A stretch of 64,000 bases of DNA from Polynucleobacter necessarius. GTDB taxonomy: Bacteria; Pseudomonadota; Gammaproteobacteria; Burkholderiales; Burkholderiaceae. Below, one piece after another: positions 57,551 to 64,000 of the stretch. The notes below the pieces were generated by a model that had not been told where the DNA came from, made no database searches, and worked only from the letters and a program-made list of their open reading frames with translations. Within the stretch, counting starts at the first letter, position 1; each line of letters opens with the position of its first letter. Location: positions 628,709 through 692,708 of the forward strand of contig NZ_LT606949.1 of the NCBI RefSeq assembly GCF_900095215.1. The letters run 5' to 3'. Made by a program: the position numbers and the translations under genes.

Positions 57551-58177
57551 ATGCTTACTCAATCTAATCTTTGGTTAGCCGCTCAAGCGCTAGCAAATAT
57601 TCAGATGCGATATGCCGAAACCGGGCGCACCTTGAATGAAGCTGCTTTATATGGCGCCAAGGAATTCATTGAGTGGCGGCACTATCCAATTAATGATCTT
57701 GTAGATGAGCAGAGTGGTTATGAGTTCTACTACCATGCGCATTCTGCAGATGAAATGCCCAATGGTGAGCATGGTCATTTTCATGTGATTAAGCGTGATG
57801 CACGGAGCTTTCATCACCTTATTGGCATTTCCTTAGACCAGAAGGGTTTGCCAGTTCGCTTATTTACCACTAACCAGTGGGTCACCGGCGAAGAGATGGC
57901 GGATTCGAACATTGCAATCAAATTCATTAAAGGATTTGAGTGGACGACAAAAGGTCGCATGGCTCCAGTAAGTCAATGGATTAGCGCTTTGATTCAATTA
58001 TTTGCTGCAGAGATTGAGAGTTTACTTTTAGAGCGAGATCAAAAGAGTGCGCGACTAGTGGTAGAGCGGGGCGATCGTGAGATGGTATTGAACTCAAAAA
58101 AGCATCATGTTTTAACGGAATGCAAGCTTGATTTGATGGGTCGTCTTTCAGACACTTTGTTAGTTGTAAATTCATAA
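57551..58177 (+). CDS. Conserved hypothetical protein in the sulfur cluster
   Basis: A 208-residue soluble protein with no signal peptide, not assigned. Visible features: a helical start (NLWLAAQALANIQMRYAET), a His/Tyr-rich centre (YEFYYHAHSADEMP, GEHGHFHVIKRDARSFHHL) that could bind a metal, RLFTTNQWVTGEEM, and a charged C-terminal helix ending CKLDLMGRL. It starts 8 bases after the small exported gene and ends 10 before the rhodanese, so all are probably one transcript. Intact amid broken neighbours. Confidence 0.75.
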   Translation: MLTQSNLWLAAQALANIQMRYAETGRTLNEAALYGAKEFIEWRHYPINDLVDEQSGYEFYYHAHSADEMPNGEHGHFHVIKRDARSFHHLIGISLDQKGLPVRLFTTNQWVTGEEMADSNIAIKFIKGFEWTTKGRMAPVSQWISALIQLFAAEIESLLLERDQKSARLVVERGDREMVLNSKKHHVLTECKLDLMGRLSDTLLVVNS

Positions 58178-58187
58178 GGGAGTAGAG

Positions 58188-59165
58188 ATGAAAAAAATTC
58201 AATGGCTTTTAGCAATTGCCCTAACGGGCTTGGTGGGTCTAGCTCAGGCAATCACTTTGCCCGGTGCTGTGGTCAGCGCCGATTGGTTGTTCAATAATCT
58301 ATCTGATGTTCAGGTAATTGAAGTCAGAACGGATTTAGCAAGCTACCTCAGAAACCCTGAATGTGATACTGACAAAAAGACTGGTAAGCAATTCCTGGTT
58401 GAGGTGGGTGGCCATATTACCAATTCCACCCTATTGGATTTTAAGAAGGTGCGCGTAGAGCGTCTGGTAGATGGGAAAAAGAGTAAGTTTCTGATTCCTG
58501 AAAAAGCAGATTTTGAGAAGTTGGTGCAATCTTTAGGTATCAACTCTGATAAGCCGATTGTGCTCGTACCTATTGGGCAGGATATGTCCGATATAGACGA
58601 GGCATTAAGAACTTATTGGTCATTTAAGGTGTATGGCGAAGATCCAGTAGCCGTATTGGATGGTGGAATTGCCGGTTGGCTGGGTGACGGGCGTGAATAC
58701 GTAACCACCAATGCTCAAAAGGCAATTGGTAATTGGTCTGCAAAAGCGTATCGCCAAGAATTAATCGCAAGCTCGGATGATGTGGCTGCTGCGTCCAAAG
58801 CAGGTAAGCCGCAATTATTGGATGCGCGTCAGCCTGCCCAATATCTGGGTCTTGCAAAGCTACCAGATGTACTGACATTCGGTCATATTGCCGGTTCAAA
58901 AGAGTTGGCGCCTGAGTTATTGGCAAAGCCAAGCAATGGCGAATTGTATTTCTGGCAAAAGAATAGCTATGATGCGTTGATGTCAGCCAATGGTTTAAGT
59001 GTTAAAGGCCCAACAATTGCCTATTGCAACACTGGCCACTTAGCAGCCGGTGGTTGGTTTGTGATGTCAGAGCTAGTTGGTAATAAATCCACTAACTTAT
59101 ACGATGGCTCTTTGTATCTTTGGACACTTGAAGGTCGACCATTAGTCGGTGTTCCGTTGGATTAA
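58188..59165 (+). CDS. Exported tandem rhodanese sulfurtransferase
   Basis: 325 residues: a signal peptide (IQWLLAIALTGLVGLAQA), an N-terminal inactive rhodanese-like domain (VVSADWLFNNLSDVQVIEVR to AVLDGGIAGWLG) and a C-terminal domain with the active-site loop IAYCNTGHLAAGGW. The Cys is the persulfide carrier. Acts in the periplasm, probably on thiosulfate or persulfide supplied with the YeeE system. GGGAG precedes the ATG. Intact, unlike the single-domain rhodanese upstream. Confidence 0.87.
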   Translation: MKKIQWLLAIALTGLVGLAQAITLPGAVVSADWLFNNLSDVQVIEVRTDLASYLRNPECDTDKKTGKQFLVEVGGHITNSTLLDFKKVRVERLVDGKKSKFLIPEKADFEKLVQSLGINSDKPIVLVPIGQDMSDIDEALRTYWSFKVYGEDPVAVLDGGIAGWLGDGREYVTTNAQKAIGNWSAKAYRQELIASSDDVAAASKAGKPQLLDARQPAQYLGLAKLPDVLTFGHIAGSKELAPELLAKPSNGELYFWQKNSYDALMSANGLSVKGPTIAYCNTGHLAAGGWFVMSELVGNKSTNLYDGSLYLWTLEGRPLVGVPLD

Positions 59166-59176
59166 GGGCGCACACT

Positions 59177-59494
59177 ATGCCAGTTCTTAAAGCCAGTATT
59201 AATTTAAAGAAGATGCAGTCATCAGCAGACGACGCTTGTCGTTTGATGAAGGTGCTCTCAAATAGAGATCGTATGTTGTTGCTATGCCAGATAAGTCAGG
59301 GGGAGATGTGCGTTGGTGAGCTCGAAGAATGTCTTGATATTTATCAGCCTACCTTATCCCAGCAACTCACTGTTCTTAGAAATGAAGAGTTGGTCCAAAC
59401 AAGAAGGGATGGTAAGCAAATCTATTATTCACTATCCAATCGGATTGCTTTGGAGGTGATGAATGTGCTTTATCAACATTACTGCAGTAAATAA
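59177..59494 (+). CDS. bigR: Sulfide/persulfide-responsive ArsR-family repressor, BigR/SqrR type
   Basis: A 105-residue winged-helix protein. The pattern LMKVLSNRDRMLLLCQ, VGELEECLDIYQPTLSQQLTVL and TRRDGKQIYYSLS follows BigR closely. The two redox cysteines that form the sulfur-sensing bond in BigR/SqrR are present as C37 (LLLC) and C103 (HYCSK). When oxidised by persulfide it should release its operator; the AT-rich dyad at 56213-56234 is the likely target. It lies 11 bases after the rhodanese. Intact although most of its presumed targets are dead. Confidence 0.83.
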   Translation: MPVLKASINLKKMQSSADDACRLMKVLSNRDRMLLLCQISQGEMCVGELEECLDIYQPTLSQQLTVLRNEELVQTRRDGKQIYYSLSNRIALEVMNVLYQHYCSK

Positions 59495-59511
59495 CCAAAG
59501 GGGGTCTTAAT

Positions 59512-59730
59512 ATGAAATGCAATGTCGGTGGTATTGATCGTATGTTACGTATGTTGGTTGGCTTGGTGTTAATTGGTCTAACTGTAACTGGAACTGTTGG
59601 CGTATAGGGGTGGATTCGTGTTGTACCTCTCGCAACTGGCTTATTCAGATTTTGTCCAGCGTATCCACTCTTGGGAATTAATACTTTCGGTACTGATTCT
59701 TCATGTGGTGGTGGCGGTTGCTGTAAATAA
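59512..59730 (+). pseudogene. DUF2892 inner-membrane protein with a nonsense codon
   Basis: A short family often fused or linked to rhodaneses (as in YgaP). The frame reads MKCNVGGIDRMLRMLVGLVL, hits TAG at 59605-59607, then GWIRVVPLATGLFRFCPAYP, LLGINTF and a Cys/Gly-rich end CGGGGCCK. A Trp codon (TGG) is expected at the stop (GVWGWI in relatives). 72 codons in all. Followed by a terminator. Confidence 0.85.
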
Positions 59731-59752
59731 GTTTTGCGTCATCAGTATGGAC

Positions 59753-59779
59753 AAAAGCCAACTTAATGGTTGGCTTTTT
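59753..59779 (+). terminator. Rho-independent terminator ending the sulfur cluster
   Basis: Stem AAAAGCCAAC / GTTGGCTTTT (10 bp, perfect) with loop TTAATG and a T tail. It lies 22 bases after the DUF2892 remnant. Confidence 0.85.
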
Positions 59780-59882
59780 ACTGGGATAATTTAGTCAAAA
59801 TTGTCTAAAGCACCTTATTAGGTTACTTTCAAAGGCAATCATCCTTGCAGAGTAGAGCCCTCTTTAGGTATAAAATTGCACT

Positions 59883-60238
59883 ATGCGATCCCGAAGTAGA
59901 TCGCTCGTAATTCTTATTTGCCTTTTCCTGATTTCATTCCAGATTACGGCAGGTAGCATCTTTATTGATGCTGCTCTTGAGCGTGCTCATATGCATCAAA
60001 CTTCATTCTCCACACTGGTTTCCGATCATGTTCACGCTGGTCACGATACCGATGGTTGACAACAGGAATCTCGCACACTTTTCTTATAATGAGTCATGTA
60101 ACAGCAAATATTAGCGAGAATAGGATTATTGTTTTTCTTCCGCCAGCGGTCACGCATAAATTTACCGTGGCAAATGAAGTTTTATTTACCCAAAACTTTT
60201 CTGATTCAGCATTTAAACCACCAAAAGCTATAGCCTAA
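59883..60238 (+). pseudogene. Possible small His-rich exported protein, frameshifted
   Basis: ATG at 59883 opens a 58-codon frame with a membrane or signal segment (SLVILICLFLISFQITAG) and a His-rich stretch (AHMHQTSF, SDHVHAGHDTDG), ending at TGA 60057-60059. A second frame overlaps from 60056 and ends at 60238 with a Pro-rich tail (SDSAFKPPKAIA). Together they resemble the layout of small CzcI-like metal-resistance proteins: signal, His cluster, Pro-rich end. A +1 change near 60055 would fuse them. The assignment is weak. Confidence 0.35.
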
Positions 60239-60320
60239 TGTTCTTGGGTTGGACTTGCTTTGCGGCATGTCCATTTGCTATTTGGCTAGTTGTGTGTAGT
60301 CATTTTTGGGAAATCTCATT

Positions 60321-60812
60321 ATGTTTAAATTTATAAAAATAGTGCCTTTGGCATTATTTGTCTTACTTGTTTCCGCCTGTAGCAACGTTAAGTTAGATGA
60401 TGCCAATGGCATCGCTACCGTTAATGCCGGCTGCTCTTTTACTTACGATCCTATTAGCGATCCAAAGTCTAGTGTGTATGGTAAGCGTGCAATCTATTTT
60501 GAGTGTGATGACCTTACCGTAGATCCGAAATATGTTTCAACAATCTCAGCACATACCGCTTACTTAAAGGCATTTCAAATGCAAAGGGCATCGATCATTA
60601 TTCAGGGCAATACAGATGATCGTGGAACTGCCGAATACAACTTAGCACTGGGCCAAAAGCGATCTGAAGCCGTCAAGAAGGTTTTCCTTGCTCAAGGCGT
60701 CAGTGCATCTCAGTTAGAGGCGGTGAGCTTTGGTAAAGAAAAGCCAGCTAACACAGCTCAGACAGAAGCGGCAGTTAAAGAAAATCGCCGCGCTGATTTT
60801 GTCTATCAATAA
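60321..60812 (+). CDS. OmpA-domain lipoprotein (Pal-like)
   Basis: The ATG at 60321 starts a lipoprotein signal (LALFVLLVSAC, Cys at the lipobox). The mature part ends in an OmpA C-like peptidoglycan-binding domain (YFECDDLTVDPKYVSTISAH, IIIQGNTDDRGTAEYNLALG, KRSEAVKKVFLAQG, and ENRRADFVY). 163 residues, close to Pal. It tethers the outer membrane to peptidoglycan, but no tol genes are adjacent, so it is probably a Pal paralogue. Intact. Confidence 0.85.
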   Translation: MFKFIKIVPLALFVLLVSACSNVKLDDANGIATVNAGCSFTYDPISDPKSSVYGKRAIYFECDDLTVDPKYVSTISAHTAYLKAFQMQRASIIIQGNTDDRGTAEYNLALGQKRSEAVKKVFLAQGVSASQLEAVSFGKEKPANTAQTEAAVKENRRADFVYQ

Positions 60813-60827
60813 CTCGTAGGTTGCCCA

Positions 60828-61349
60828 ATGAAAAACATATTTCAATTCAGTTTGATAGGCATTGCTTTCCTAGGCGGATGCGCGACAAACGTTACATCCA
60901 ATAATCCAGTGCAGATTGTTAACGCACCGTCACCCATGACTGCAATATCCCCTGATCACTCGGTGTCAGTGGCTAAGCGGCTTAATGATTGCATCATTCG
61001 CGGAAATCAAAGTGCTGATGCATTGTTGGTGGATGCCCAGGTCATTGCTGTCACAAGAAATAATCCCCATGCCAAGGCCTTGTTTAGCTCCGCGGATAAA
61101 TTGACGGACGAGCAAGCTAAGGCGCTAACGAATTATCTTGCTGAGGCAAATTCCTGCCGACCTATCGCCTTGGATGGCCTAAGCCCAGAAAAGAAAGCAG
61201 TCTACGAAGATTTCTTTAAAAAGATTGATGGCGTGTATGCTGATCTTATAGCCAGAAAGATCACCATTGGAGTGGCTAATGAAGAAAGGCAACTGCTTAT
61301 GCAAGATGCGCACATGAAGAAGCTGGCACTTCAATCTCAAAAGAATTAA
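60828..61349 (+). CDS. Putative lipoprotein of unknown function
   Basis: A 173-residue protein with a lipobox signal (FSLIGIAFLGGC), then an unstructured start and a mainly helical, charged body (SVAKRLNDCIIRGNQSADAL, SADKLTDEQAKALTNYLAE, ALDGLSPEKKAVYEDFFKKI). Not recognised. It starts 15 bases after the Pal-like gene and ends 12 before a zinc-ribbon gene, so the three are probably co-transcribed. Confidence 0.7.
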   Translation: MKNIFQFSLIGIAFLGGCATNVTSNNPVQIVNAPSPMTAISPDHSVSVAKRLNDCIIRGNQSADALLVDAQVIAVTRNNPHAKALFSSADKLTDEQAKALTNYLAEANSCRPIALDGLSPEKKAVYEDFFKKIDGVYADLIARKITIGVANEERQLLMQDAHMKKLALQSQKN

Positions 61350-61361
61350 TGAGGTTGATTT

Positions 61362-61667
61362 ATGGCTAGATATAAATTTGTAGGTCGTTCCTGTAAGTTT
61401 GAGTGCATTAGTGGCATAGGCAAAGAGATTGGGCTTCACTCTTCAAGAGTGGTAATGGTTTGCAAATCTTGCTCAACAATTGATGCTTATACAGTAGCTC
61501 ATCCAGGAAGCATCAATACTGAAATTAGCAAGCCGCCGGTTTGTACTAGCTGCCACTATAGTGATTATCTATTGGAGTGGGATGGTCTTACATGTCCGCA
61601 TTGCAATATGACTATGAGAGCTCTGGGCGGAGATGTAGATGCTGAGAGACCTTTTAAATATTGGTAA
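61362..61667 (+). CDS. Small zinc-ribbon protein of unknown function
   Basis: 101 residues with several CxxC pairs: VVMVCKSCSTIDAY, VCTSCHYSDY and LTCPHCNMTMRAL, enough for one or two zinc ribbons. An N-terminal Cys pair (SCKFEC) adds more. No signal peptide, so cytoplasmic. Unrecognised. Its last bases overlap the end of the converging modC remnant. Intact. Confidence 0.7.
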   Translation: MARYKFVGRSCKFECISGIGKEIGLHSSRVVMVCKSCSTIDAYTVAHPGSINTEISKPPVCTSCHYSDYLLEWDGLTCPHCNMTMRALGGDVDAERPFKYW

Positions 61668-62846
61668 ACAAGGGTAAGTGCCAATACAGGGGCTGCTGAT
61701 GGATGTTAGATTGGGGATCCGTTTTTAATTCTATTCCGTGATTGTTGTTGGCTGGGGGAGACACGCAAGCCACCTTCGGGTGGTTTTTTCTTAAGTGCTG
61801 ACTTGCTATAGAGTAGCGATCAATAAATCGCCTTGGGTCATTGATTGGCCGTAATGGCATGATGTGAATTTGATTGCCATCCAATTCAATATACATTTGG
61901 CTGCAAATCTCTATATTCAGTCTTTTCACTTCAGATGCAGAGGCCATCCATTCAATTTTATGTACGCTATCTTTAATTTGTAGTTGGATACTGAAACCAT
62001 CTTGTGGAATCACCCATGCTACTTCCGCATTTGGAGAAATTTTGCCTTTATCGGCTACGGTGAATGTGTTATCGCAGCCATCCCAACTGAGATTGCCTGC
62101 ATTAAATATGCCATGAACTAAATGACTGATGCCAACCAACTCGGCTACACGTGAATTTCTGGGTCTTTGCAATCGCACTTGGGGCGCAGCTGTTTGTAAG
62201 CTGATACCGTTATCAATCACGGTGATGCGGTCGGTAATCAAGTCGGCTTCATGCAAATCATGCGTTACCAACACAATCGGAATGTTTAAATCCTTACGCA
62301 AATCTGCAAGAGTTTTATATAGACCTTGTCGCGTTGGCGCATCGACAGCGGAAAATGGCGCATCTAACAATAAGAGCTTTGGCTGTCGCGCCAATGCGCG
62401 AGCAAGTGCTACGCGTTGCTGTTGTCCGCCCGAGAGTTGGTGTGGAAAACGATGGGCAAGTTCAGCAATCCCCATGCGACCAAGCCGGTCCTGAGCAATG
62501 GCTTTAGGTTCAGCCATCTTATGTGCAGCATTCTGTAAAGGGATGAGGACATTCTCAATTGCCGATAAATGTGGGAAGAGCGCGTATTGCTGAAATAAAA
62601 ATCCGCAAGAACGTTGTGCGGGAGACAGGTTCTGCATTACTCCTGCAAGTTCATGAGCCTCAAACCAGGTTTCACCATCACATTCAATTTTTCCAGTCTT
62701 CGCTTGGCTGAGGCCGGCAATCGTTCTTAGGGTGCTGGTTTTGCCGCTACCAGATGGTCCTACAAGCGCATGTAATTGACCGGCCACGCATTCCAGTGTG
62801 CTCTGCAGAGGGTTTGGAAGGCTTGGCTTATTTTTAGCTTAAGCAT
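61654..62846 (-). pseudogene. modC: Molybdate-type ABC transporter ATPase, frameshifted near its start
   Basis: The start codon is ATG at 62846 (MLKLKISQA), overlapping the modB stop (TGATG). One base is missing near 62818: with it, the N-terminus would join PNPLQSTLECVAGQLHALV. Downstream the ATPase is complete: Walker A GPSGSGKTSTLRTIAG, signature LSGGQQQRVALARAL, Walker B LLLLDAPFSAVDAP, switch His in LVTHDLHEADL, then a C-terminal MOBE/TOBE-like region. Translation from the GTG at 62787 would skip the first beta strand. Assignment to molybdate rests on modB and domain layout. Confidence 0.75.
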
Positions 62847-63493
62847 CAGCTTCTCCGTTGGCGCTGTTGGGAGACACTTTTGCCAAAAACACCGTATGCA
62901 AGGGCAATTGCAGTCAGGGATCTACCAAGCAGTAATAAGGCCAGTGCGCCGGCGCCTGCGGTATCAAAACTTTGCACTTTGTCGTAGATCGCAATCGATA
63001 CCGTTTTGGTTTCCCCGGGGATCGGACCCAAAACCATGAGGATGACCCCAAATTCACCTATGGTGTGAGCCAAGGTTAGTACTGCTGCACTGGTAATGCC
63101 TCTCCATGCCAGCGGAAGCTGAATCAAGCGAAAAATTTGCCAATTGGATAAGATGCTGACTTGGGCGGCCTCAATAATTTCTGGGTTGATAGCTTCAAAT
63201 GCACGCTGAATCGGCTGTATTGCAAAAGGCGGGTTGACTATGATGGATGCAATGAGAATTCCGGCAAAGGAAAACACCAGTGGGATATTAAAAAAGTCTT
63301 GCCGCCCAATCCAACCAAAATAACCCAAAACCGTAGGGGGTAAAACGAGCGGTAGGTCTATGGTAGCTTCAACCCAGGGTTTGCTTCTATTGAGGCCTAA
63401 GAGGGTATGGTCAATTTAAACTCCAAATGGAACGATGAGGACCAGATTCCAAAGTGCTAGCTTAAGCACGCGAAGGATCGCATCCATGTCCAT
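62846..63493 (-). pseudogene. modB: Molybdate ABC transporter permease with a nonsense codon
   Basis: From ATG at 63493 the frame reads MDAILRVLKLALWNLVLIVP, then TAA at 63416-63418. The same frame continues EATIDLPLVLPPTVLGYFG (the ModB signature), VNPPFAIQPIQRAFEAINPE, the EAA loop (IIEAAQVSILSNWQIFRLIQ) and AHTIGEFGVILMVLGPIPG, ending at 62848. Without its first helices the permease should fail. No modA is visible next to it. Confidence 0.82.
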
Positions 63494-63503
63494 TGTTTGA
63501 TTG

Positions 63504-63518
63504 TATTGCTAAGCAATA
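63504..63518. promoter_or_regulatory. 15-bp palindrome in the modB/arsR intergenic region
   Basis: TATTGCTAAGCAATA: perfect 7-bp arms around one A, 11 bases upstream of the modB start. Its place fits an operator for modBC. It does not resemble the ModE box as I know it. Confidence 0.4.
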
Positions 63519-63560
63519 TAGGGTATCTCACTATACAGATTTACCTGCTTAAAGGGTCAA

Positions 63561-63584
63561 ATATATGCGTATACATGCATATAT
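63561..63584. promoter_or_regulatory. 24-bp dyad before the second ArsR-family gene
   Basis: Arms ATATATGC (63561-63568) and GCATATAT (63577-63584) are perfect complements around GTATACAT. It lies 11-34 bases upstream of the GTG start, typical of an autoregulated ArsR-family operator. It contains ATGCGTAT and ATGCAT, both also found before the rhodanese at 55438-55455. Confidence 0.5.
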
Positions 63585-63594
63585 TTAAGGGCTG

Positions 63595-63936
63595 GTGAAA
63601 TTGAAGGCAAAAGTTCAAAAGGCAACAAAAAACTTCTCTCCAGAACAGATGGAGAAGGTGTTTACACATGTGGCTGCTTATTTCAATGTCCTATCTGAGC
63701 CCGCACGTTTACGCATCATGTACGCAGTCTGCGGTGGTGAAAAATCCGTCTCTGAAGTTGTGGAGATGTGTGGTACGAGCCAGGCCAATGTTTCGAGACA
63801 TTTATTAGCGCTTCATAAATCTGGAATTTTAATGAGGCGAAAAGAGGGTGTGACAGTTGATTACTCGATTGCGGATAACGCAACGGTTGAGATGTGCCAA
63901 ACAGTCTGCGCAAAGATTGCAGAAGGCATCCATTAA
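63595..63936 (+). CDS. ArsR-family transcriptional regulator
   Basis: 113 residues from GTG at 63595 after AAGGG. Winged helix: YFNVLSEPARLRIMYAVCGG, SVSEVVEMCGTSQANVSRHL, SGILMRRKEGVTVDYSI. Several Cys are present (C46, C59 and two near the C-terminus in EMCQTVCAKI), so it may sense a metal, arsenite or a reactive sulfur species; it lacks the BigR pattern of the other ArsR protein. Divergent from modBC. Intact. The 64 bases that follow to the window end show nothing I can assign. Confidence 0.8.
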   Translation: MKLKAKVQKATKNFSPEQMEKVFTHVAAYFNVLSEPARLRIMYAVCGGEKSVSEVVEMCGTSQANVSRHLLALHKSGILMRRKEGVTVDYSIADNATVEMCQTVCAKIAEGIH

Positions 63937-64000
63937 ATTTTTGCAGTAAATCACTTCTGGATTGGAGTGGGGTAACGTTGCTGTGCCAACAGTGCAGTAC

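Noticed and set aside
60238..60334. A 31-codon frame between the His-rich remnant and the Pal-like gene
   Set aside because: No ribosome site, odd composition and it ends inside the next gene's start.
1..64000. TGA recoded as an amino acid, which would rescue several broken genes
   Set aside because: Intact genes such as aceE and xthA's upstream neighbour end in TGA with normal following genes, Trp uses TGG, and other broken genes are stopped by TAA or TAG. Many breaks are frameshifts, which recoding cannot mend.
1..64000. All disruptions being sequencing errors
   Set aside because: Nonsense codons, an inversion, perfect tandem duplications and a 0.9-kb deletion are not typical read errors, and core genes are nearly free of lesions. 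Individual homopolymer cases could still be errors.
1..64000. tRNA or rRNA genes, insertion sequences, prophage or CRISPR arrays
   Set aside because: I saw no cloverleaf-like segments, transposase motifs, terminal inverted repeats of IS type, or spaced repeat arrays in the window.

Overview
The window reads as a stretch of chromosome from a low-GC member of the Burkholderiales, most likely Polynucleobacter. The grounds are: the gene order leuC-entericidin-leuD-leuB-asd-fimV-truA-trpF-trpB-trpA-accD-folC-dedD-cvpA-purF-metZ, an sdhCDABE-gltA block next to a GntR regulator, a homodimeric pyruvate dehydrogenase whose E3 carries its own lipoyl domain, a phasin, an aat-bpt-pyrD run, and DUF2863/DUF3429 genes. 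About 20 of roughly 65 genes are broken. That level of decay points to a host-restricted genome under reduction, such as the Polynucleobacter necessarius symbionts of Euplotes. The taxon is inferred from family recognition and gene order, not from a search.

Layout. 0-8.7 kb: end of ntrB, a wrecked ntrC containing a small inversion, intact xthA, prlC and folD, then a dead FixJ-like regulator and its dead PAS histidine kinase. 8.9-14.8 kb: intact aceE-aceF-lpdA. 14.8-18.4 kb: a phasin cut short by a stop codon, an EamA transporter, a D,D-peptidase, a dead IclR regulator. 18.5-25.8 kb (minus strand): pyrD, broken bpt, aat, NUDIX, a pabB-pabC fusion with a large internal deletion, cyclophilin, a DsbA-fold isomerase, broken rarA, broken DUF3429. 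25.8-30.7 kb: dead 3-hydroxyacyl-CoA dehydrogenase, intact GST, dead aminotransferase, dead yaaA, dead DUF2863. 30.8-54.3 kb: a long, almost fully intact core: mdh, gntR, sdhCDABE, gltA, leuCDB, asd, fimV, truA, trpFBA, accD, folC, dedD, cvpA, purF, metZ. 54.3-59.8 kb: a dead methyltransferase, a HiPIP, and a sulfur module (rhodanese, two YeeE/YedE halves, small exported protein, double rhodanese, BigR-like repressor, DUF2892) in which four of seven genes are dead. 59.8-64 kb: small envelope proteins, dead modC and modB, and a second ArsR-type regulator.

How the genes fit together. The working part is respiration and biosynthesis: pyruvate to acetyl-CoA, citrate synthase, malate and succinate dehydrogenases, leucine, tryptophan, aspartate-semialdehyde, purine and methionine synthesis. 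The decayed part is sensing and regulation (NtrC, FixLJ-like pair, IclR), accessory metabolism (hydroxyacyl-CoA dehydrogenase, aminotransferase, YeeE, rhodanese), stress and recombination (yaaA, rarA), and molybdate import. The lesions are varied: nonsense codons, homopolymer and AT-repeat slippage, perfect tandem duplications of 7, 13 and 15 bp inside genes plus one of 12 bp between genes, one apparent microhomology deletion, and one 325-bp inversion at a 10-bp inverted repeat. Their concentration outside the core genes argues for biological decay rather than uniform sequencing error.

The most notable signals outside the genes are a 17-bp dyad-containing element shared (16 of 17 bases) by the phasin and sdh promoters, a perfect 14-bp palindrome between mdh and the GntR gene, and AT-rich dyads in front of the sulfur genes and the second ArsR gene.
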